A stretch of DNA of 46,677 bases, taken from Gammaproteobacteria bacterium. GTDB lineage: Bacteria; Pseudomonadota; Gammaproteobacteria; Steroidobacterales; Woeseiaceae. The notes under the pieces are model-generated. The model saw only the letters and a list, made by a program, of their open reading frames with translations. It searched no databases and was not told where the DNA came from. Made by a program: the position numbers and the translations under genes. The DNA lies in the NCBI GenBank assembly GCA_018677555.1, contig JAHHOT010000261.1:1-46677 (forward strand), read 5' to 3'. Positions 42,162 to 46,677 of the stretch are shown here, piece by piece (within the stretch, counting starts at the first letter, position 1; every line of letters starts with the position of its first letter).

Positions 42162-43973
42162 ATGAAACCTACAGATACCTCAAAGCCTGACTACTACCAC
42201 AAAGTAGTCGATTGTCAGTGGGCCTGTCCGGCGCATACAGACGTCCCCAATTACATCCGCCTGATCGCTCAGGGGCAGTTTTCGGACGCCTACATGCTGA
42301 ACCGGGAATCGAACGTATTCCCCGGAATTCTCGGGCGCGTCTGCGACCGGCCTTGTGAACCCGCCTGCAGGCGCGGCCGGGTCGAAGACAAGCCGGTGGC
42401 GATCTGCCGCCTGAAGCGGGTGGCGGCCGACCACCGCGACGATATCCGGCACCGATTGCCACAAGCGCCGGCACAGAAAAACGGCAAGAAGGTTGCCCTG
42501 ATTGGCGCCGGTTGCGCTTCGCTCACGGTCGCGAACGACCTGTTGCCTCTCGGCTATGACGTGACGATCTTCGAGCAGCTGGATACGACCGGTGGCCTGA
42601 TGCGCACCAATATTCCCCAGTTCCGGCTGCCGCCAGAGGTGTTAGACGAGGAAATCGGATACATCGTCGACATGGGCGCGGAGCTGCTGCTTGACCATCC
42701 GATCGACAGCATGAAGCAATTGCTCGACGACGGCGGGTTCGACGCCGTCTTCGTCGGCACGGGGGCGCCGCGCGGCAAGGAGCTCGAACTGCCCGGCCGA
42801 CACGATACCGGCAACATCTACATCGGCATCGACTGGCTGGAATCGGTCGCATTCGAGCACGTCAAGGAAATCGGCGAACGCGTGCTCATCATCGGTGTCG
42901 GCAATACCGCAATGGACTGCTGCAGGACATCCCTGCGGCTCGGTGCCAGGGACGTCAAAGTGATGGCGCGCAAGCCGCGCGGCTTCTTCAAAGCGTCCGC
43001 CTGGGAGCTGGAAGACGCAGAGGAAGAAAACGTCGAGATCATCGTCAATCATTCGCCGAAAGAGTTTGTCATCGAGAACGGCAAGCTCATCGGAATGAAA
43101 TTCGACCTGATGGAATACAACGTCGACGAGCGCGGGGGAATCGATCGTGGCACCGTGGTCGGTGAGAAGATGATTCCTTGCGACGATGTGATACTCGCTA
43201 TCGGCCAGGACAACGCATTCCCGTGGATCGAGCGCGCCATCGGTATCGAGTTCGACAAGTGGGATTGCCCGGTCGTCGACGAGACGACGATGATGTGTTC
43301 GCGCGAGGGTGTCTTTTTCGGTGGCGATTCCGCATTCGGGCCGAAGAACATCATCTGGGCGGTCGCTCACGGGCACGAGGCCGCGATATCGATGCACAAA
43401 TACTGTCACGATGAATCGGTCACGCAGCGACTTCCACACGGGATGAATCTTGCAAGCCAGAAAATGGGCATGCACGAGTGGAGCTTTTCAAACTACTATG
43501 ATCCGGCCGAGCGTCGCCTGATGCCGCATGTTGACCTCAGGGAGCGCTTCAAGAAACTGGATATCGAAGTCGAGCTGGGGTTCACGGCCGAACAGACGCT
43601 CCTGGAAGTGGAGCGCTGCCTCAATTGCGACATACAGACCGTATTCACTGCAAACCTTTGCATAGAATGCGATGCCTGCGTCGACGTCTGCCCGGTCAAA
43701 TGCCTGACAATTACCGAGAATGGTGACGAGGAGGATCTGCGTTCACGCCTGTCGGCGCCGGCGGAAAACCCGGAGCAGGCCATTTATGTCTCCGAAGATT
43801 TGCCACAAACGGGCCGCGTGATGGTCAAAGATGAAGACCTGTGCGTACACTGCAGCCTGTGCGCGGAACGCTGCCCGACCGGCGCCTGGGATATGCAGAA
43901 GTCGGAATTGCTGATTCCCTACGCGCGTGACGAGGAGGAGGCCAGCAGGATGGGCCAGGCGGAGGCGAGCTGA
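42162..43973 (+). CDS. GltD-like FAD/NAD(P)-binding subunit with C-terminal ferredoxin domain
   Basis: A 603-residue flavoprotein. The N-terminus has the six cysteines of the glutamate-synthase small subunit fold (C18, C22, C61, C65, C69, C82), which bind Fe-S clusters. The FAD loop ALIGAGCASLTVAND (about 112-126) has Cys in place of the usual Pro. The second nucleotide loop is IIGVGNTAMDCC. The C-terminus adds two cluster motifs of CxxCxxCxxxCP form (C500-C510 and C561-C571), preceded by C486 and C489. It starts the operon with the gamma-alpha and beta subunits of a 2-oxoacid oxidoreductase, so it should pass electrons between that enzyme and NAD(P)H or ferredoxin. It is 3 bp from the next gene. 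Confidence 0.9.
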   Translation: MKPTDTSKPDYYHKVVDCQWACPAHTDVPNYIRLIAQGQFSDAYMLNRESNVFPGILGRVCDRPCEPACRRGRVEDKPVAICRLKRVAADHRDDIRHRLPQAPAQKNGKKVALIGAGCASLTVANDLLPLGYDVTIFEQLDTTGGLMRTNIPQFRLPPEVLDEEIGYIVDMGAELLLDHPIDSMKQLLDDGGFDAVFVGTGAPRGKELELPGRHDTGNIYIGIDWLESVAFEHVKEIGERVLIIGVGNTAMDCCRTSLRLGARDVKVMARKPRGFFKASAWELEDAEEENVEIIVNHSPKEFVIENGKLIGMKFDLMEYNVDERGGIDRGTVVGEKMIPCDDVILAIGQDNAFPWIERAIGIEFDKWDCPVVDETTMMCSREGVFFGGDSAFGPKNIIWAVAHGHEAAISMHKYCHDESVTQRLPHGMNLASQKMGMHEWSFSNYYDPAERRLMPHVDLRERFKKLDIEVELGFTAEQTLLEVERCLNCDIQTVFTANLCIECDACVDVCPVKCLTITENGDEEDLRSRLSAPAENPEQAIYVSEDLPQTGRVMVKDEDLCVHCSLCAERCPTGAWDMQKSELLIPYARDEEEASRMGQAEAS

Positions 43974-43975
43974 GC

Positions 43976-45784
43976 GTGTCACGAACCAACGATGTCGTCG
44001 TCAAGATCGGAACGGTCAACGGTACCGGGTCCGCCAGTGCGAACGGGCTGCTCCTGAAGTCGATTTTCCGTATGGGCATCCCGGTTGTGGGGAAGAATTA
44101 TTTTCCCTCGAATATTCAGGGGCTTCCGACCTGGTACGAAGTGCGGGTGACAGGCAAGGGCTACCAGTCACGCGCGGACCGCGTTGACATCATGGTCGCG
44201 ATGAACGCGCAAACCTATGCCCAGGACCTCGCTGAGGTGTCCCCGGGTGGCTGGCTCATTTACGACTCGACGTGGCCACGCAGCCGCCAGCTCGAACGCG
44301 ACGGCATCACGGTGCTGGGCGTGCCGCTGTCCAGGATGTGTAACGAGCATTTCCAGGGCGCCCGCGCGCGCATCCTGATGAAAAATATCGCGTATGTCGG
44401 CGTAGTCGCCGCGTTGCTGGACATCGACCTGGACGTCATTACCGAACTGCTGGAGCAAACCTTCAGGACGAAAAAGCATCTCGTGCAGTCGAACCTGGAA
44501 GCAATTCGTCTCGGCTACGATTACGCCCGCGAAAATTTCGTGTGTCCGCTGCCGGTCGCGATCAGTGCGATGGAAGAGACGTCCGGCCACGTGATGATCG
44601 ATGGCAATACGGCGGCCGGGCTCGGCTGTGTCTTCGCGGGCGCAACCGTCGGCGCGTGGTACCCGATAACGCCATCGACGTCCCTGATGGATGCCTACAA
44701 AGCATTTTGCAAGGAGTTTCGAATCGAGGGCGACATTCCGGACAAGGGCAAGAAATTTTGCATCGTGCAGGCAGAAGACGAGCTGTCCGCCATCGGCGTC
44801 GTGCTTGGCGCCACCTGGAATGGCGCGCGCGCATTTACGCCGACAAGCGGCCCCGGCATTTCGCTCATGAGCGAGTTCATCGGATTCGCCTATTACGCCG
44901 AAGTGCCTGCGGTGATATTCGACGTCCAGAGAACCGGGCCGTCGACCGGCATGCCGACACGCACCCAGCAATGCGATTTATTGTCCTGTGCGTACGCGTC
45001 ACACGGTGACACGCGGCATCCATTGTTGTTTCCCGCAAACCCGGAAGAATGTTTCTATATGGCGATCGATGCATTCGATCTCGCAGACCAGTTACAAACG
45101 CCGATAATGGTGCTGTCCGATCTCGACATCGGCATGAATGACTGGATGTGCCCGGACCTGAAATGCGATGAAAGCTACCAACCCGATCGCGGCAAGGTGC
45201 TTACCGCCGAACAGCTCGAAGGCATGGAAAAATTTCATCGCTACCTGGACGTCGATGGCGACGGCATACCCTATCGTACCTATCCGGGCGTGCATCCCAA
45301 GGGTTCCTACTTTACGCGTGGCTCGGGCCATACGAAGTATGGTGCCTACACCGAAGATTCCGAGGCCTACCAGGAAGTCGTCGACCGGCTGCTGATCAAA
45401 TGGGAGACGGCCAGGAACATGGTGCCGGCTCCGGAGATCGAATATTCCAAGTTCAACAATGCGGCGATACTGGCTTTCGGCAGCAGCGACGGCGCCGTCC
45501 GCGAAGCGCTGGATGTACTGAAGAGCAAAAGCGTCGGTCTCAATTACTGCCGGGTCAAAGCGTTCCCGTTTAACGATGACGTCAAGAGTTTCATCGACAA
45601 GCACGACAAGGTGTATGTCGTCGAACAAAACCGCGACGCGCAGATGCGCTCGTTGTTGATGCTCGACCTCGAGATCGATCCGGCGAAACTCGTACCGCTG
45701 TTGCACTACAATGGAATGCCCATCAGCGCGAATTTCGTGATCGAGAAGCTGAGCGAGGAATCGGCAAAGGGACAGGCGGCATAA
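43976..45784 (+). CDS. korA: 2-oxoacid:acceptor oxidoreductase, fused gamma-alpha subunit
   Basis: A 602-residue protein starting with GTG. Residues 1-190 are the gamma domain (VNGTGSASANGLLLKSIFRMGIPVVGKNYFPSNIQGLPTWYEVRV), followed by the alpha part with the pyrimidine-binding domain (GLGCVFAGATVGAWYPITPSTSLMDAY, PGISLMSEFIGFAYYAEVPAVIFDVQRTGPSTGMPTRTQQ) and the transketolase C-terminal domain. This is the KorA architecture of two-subunit 2-oxoglutarate and related oxidoreductases. Substrate specificity (2-oxoglutarate, pyruvate or branched 2-oxoacid) cannot be settled from sequence alone, so the symbol is tentative. Confidence 0.88.
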   Translation: MSRTNDVVVKIGTVNGTGSASANGLLLKSIFRMGIPVVGKNYFPSNIQGLPTWYEVRVTGKGYQSRADRVDIMVAMNAQTYAQDLAEVSPGGWLIYDSTWPRSRQLERDGITVLGVPLSRMCNEHFQGARARILMKNIAYVGVVAALLDIDLDVITELLEQTFRTKKHLVQSNLEAIRLGYDYARENFVCPLPVAISAMEETSGHVMIDGNTAAGLGCVFAGATVGAWYPITPSTSLMDAYKAFCKEFRIEGDIPDKGKKFCIVQAEDELSAIGVVLGATWNGARAFTPTSGPGISLMSEFIGFAYYAEVPAVIFDVQRTGPSTGMPTRTQQCDLLSCAYASHGDTRHPLLFPANPEECFYMAIDAFDLADQLQTPIMVLSDLDIGMNDWMCPDLKCDESYQPDRGKVLTAEQLEGMEKFHRYLDVDGDGIPYRTYPGVHPKGSYFTRGSGHTKYGAYTEDSEAYQEVVDRLLIKWETARNMVPAPEIEYSKFNNAAILAFGSSDGAVREALDVLKSKSVGLNYCRVKAFPFNDDVKSFIDKHDKVYVVEQNRDAQMRSLLMLDLEIDPAKLVPLLHYNGMPISANFVIEKLSEESAKGQAA

Positions 45785-45802
45785 GGCCGCGCGAGAAAAG
45801 TC

Positions 45803-46677
45803 ATGAGTTATATCGCCAAGCCGAATGTCACACACCCGAAGACTCCCCGTAACAAGCTCGGTCTGACCTCACGGGACTACGAAGGCGCGGTATCGACCCT
45901 GTGTGCCGGTTGTGGCCACGATTCGATCACCGCTGCCATTATCCAGGCTGTCTTCGAACTGGACATCGAGCCGCACATGCTGGCGAAGATGAGCGGTATC
46001 GGCTGTTCGTCGAAAACGCCCGCCTATTTCGTCAGCCAGTCTCATGGCTTCAACTCGGTCCACGGCCGCATGCCGTCGGTAACCACCGGGGCGAATGCCG
46101 CGAATCGGGACCTGTGCTATATCGGCGTTTCCGGCGACGGCGATTCGCTGTCGATCGGGATGGGCCAGTTCGCGCACGTTATCCGGCGCAATCTCGACAT
46201 GTGTTACGTCATCGAGAACAACGGCGTGTATGGACTGACGAAGGGCCAGTACTCGGCGTCGGCCGACGTGGGAAGTACTGCTAAAAAAGGCGCCGCGAAC
46301 CGGCAGATGCCGATTGACCCGGTAAGTACCGCAATCGGGCTTGGTGCGACATACATTGCGCGCGGATTTTCCGGCGACAAGCAGCAGCTTGTGCCGCTTA
46401 TCAAGGCCGCTCTGTCACACAACGGCTTTGCACTGATTGACGTTATCAGCCCCTGTGTGACCTTCAATGACCACGCTGGCAGCACAAAAAGCTACGCTCA
46501 CACCCGTGAGTACTACCAAAAAGTGGTGGAAGCGGATTACGTGCCGACTCGTGAAGAAATTAAAACCCGCTACGATGAGGGCGATACGATTCCGGTTGAA
46601 ATGCACGACGGCAGCCATGTGATTCTGCGCAAAGTCGACCGGCAATACGATCCCACCAGCCGCGCACAGGCCTACGC
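45803..46677 (+). CDS. korB: 2-oxoacid:acceptor oxidoreductase, beta subunit (3' end cut by window edge)
   Basis: The beta subunit, 291 residues visible, cut at the right edge; the family is about 280-350 long, so it is nearly complete. The Cys pair C34/C37 in CAGCGH and C68 in GIGCSSK bind the 4Fe-4S cluster, and GDGDSLSIGM (111-120) to ENNGVYGLTKGQ is the thiamine diphosphate/Mg site. It follows the gamma-alpha gene by 18 bp. With the GltD-like flavoprotein it would form a complex oxidising 2-oxoacids with CoA, or working in reverse. Confidence 0.92.
   Translation, partial: MSYIAKPNVTHPKTPRNKLGLTSRDYEGAVSTLCAGCGHDSITAAIIQAVFELDIEPHMLAKMSGIGCSSKTPAYFVSQSHGFNSVHGRMPSVTTGANAANRDLCYIGVSGDGDSLSIGMGQFAHVIRRNLDMCYVIENNGVYGLTKGQYSASADVGSTAKKGAANRQMPIDPVSTAIGLGATYIARGFSGDKQQLVPLIKAALSHNGFALIDVISPCVTFNDHAGSTKSYAHTREYYQKVVEADYVPTREEIKTRYDEGDTIPVEMHDGSHVILRKVDRQYDPTSRAQAY

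Noticed and set aside
1-46677. tRNA, rRNA, CRISPR array, insertion sequence or prophage
   Set aside because: Looking for conserved tRNA arms, regularly spaced repeats, transposase motifs and phage structural genes gave nothing convincing.

Overview
The window looks like chromosomal DNA of a free-living, respiring gammaproteobacterium. The evidence is a proteobacterial GshA, a FadE-type acyl-CoA dehydrogenase, a complete psp (envelope stress) locus with a sigma-54 promoter, a good match to the gammaproteobacterial LexA box, and uniformly GC-rich coding. The gene mix (HMG-CoA synthase, 2-oxoacid oxidoreductase, many conserved hypothetical envelope proteins) is compatible with a marine lineage such as Woeseiaceae or its relatives, but that placement is a guess. 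No phage, transposase, CRISPR array, rRNA or tRNA gene was seen. Both edges cut genes: an HMG-CoA synthase on the left and a KorB-type subunit on the right.

Left part (1-8.7 kb, all minus strand): HMG-CoA synthase, a DUF4399 lipoprotein, a DUF4286/zinc-ribbon/DUF3667 fusion, FadE with a basic tail, malate dehydrogenase, and an ECF sigma factor followed by its probable membrane anti-sigma partner. At 9.0-11.7 kb a plus-strand operon encodes a small membrane protein, a YtrA-type GntR regulator and a two-part ABC transporter, preceded by a perfect 12+12 bp palindrome over its likely promoter. At 11.7-15.3 kb lies the phage-shock region: pspF diverges from pspA-pspB-pspC-pspC2 and two further small genes. 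Between them are a sigma-54 promoter (GG-N10-GC) and three 9-bp repeats spaced exactly 20 bp apart, plus an inverted fourth copy.

Middle (15.4-26.1 kb): a small secreted protein, a GGDEF/EAL protein, a response regulator anchored in the membrane with a periplasmic domain, a convergent bactofilin, a DUF2845 protein, GshA, two related membrane-anchored proteins of unknown function, an SDR dehydrogenase and a divergent quinone oxidoreductase. At 26.1-33.7 kb: an SLC13-type transporter with four predicted RCK_C-like domains, an alpha/beta hydrolase, a UvrD/Rep-like helicase with an SOS box 17 bp before its start, a DUF1761 membrane protein and a translationally coupled pair of unknown genes.

Right part (33.7-46.7 kb): a hairpin-rich gene-free stretch ending in a strong minus-strand terminator that no minus-strand gene explains (candidate small RNA), a class II aldolase-family protein, a REP-like repeat cluster, IlvA, an M16 peptidase, proline iminopeptidase, a dihydroorotase, and a three-gene 2-oxoacid oxidoreductase operon (GltD-like flavoprotein with ferredoxin domain, fused gamma-alpha subunit, beta subunit). 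The most interesting leads are the psp control region and its repeated C-terminal module, the orphan terminator/small RNA candidate, the membrane-anchored response regulator, the SOS-boxed helicase and the oxidoreductase operon.
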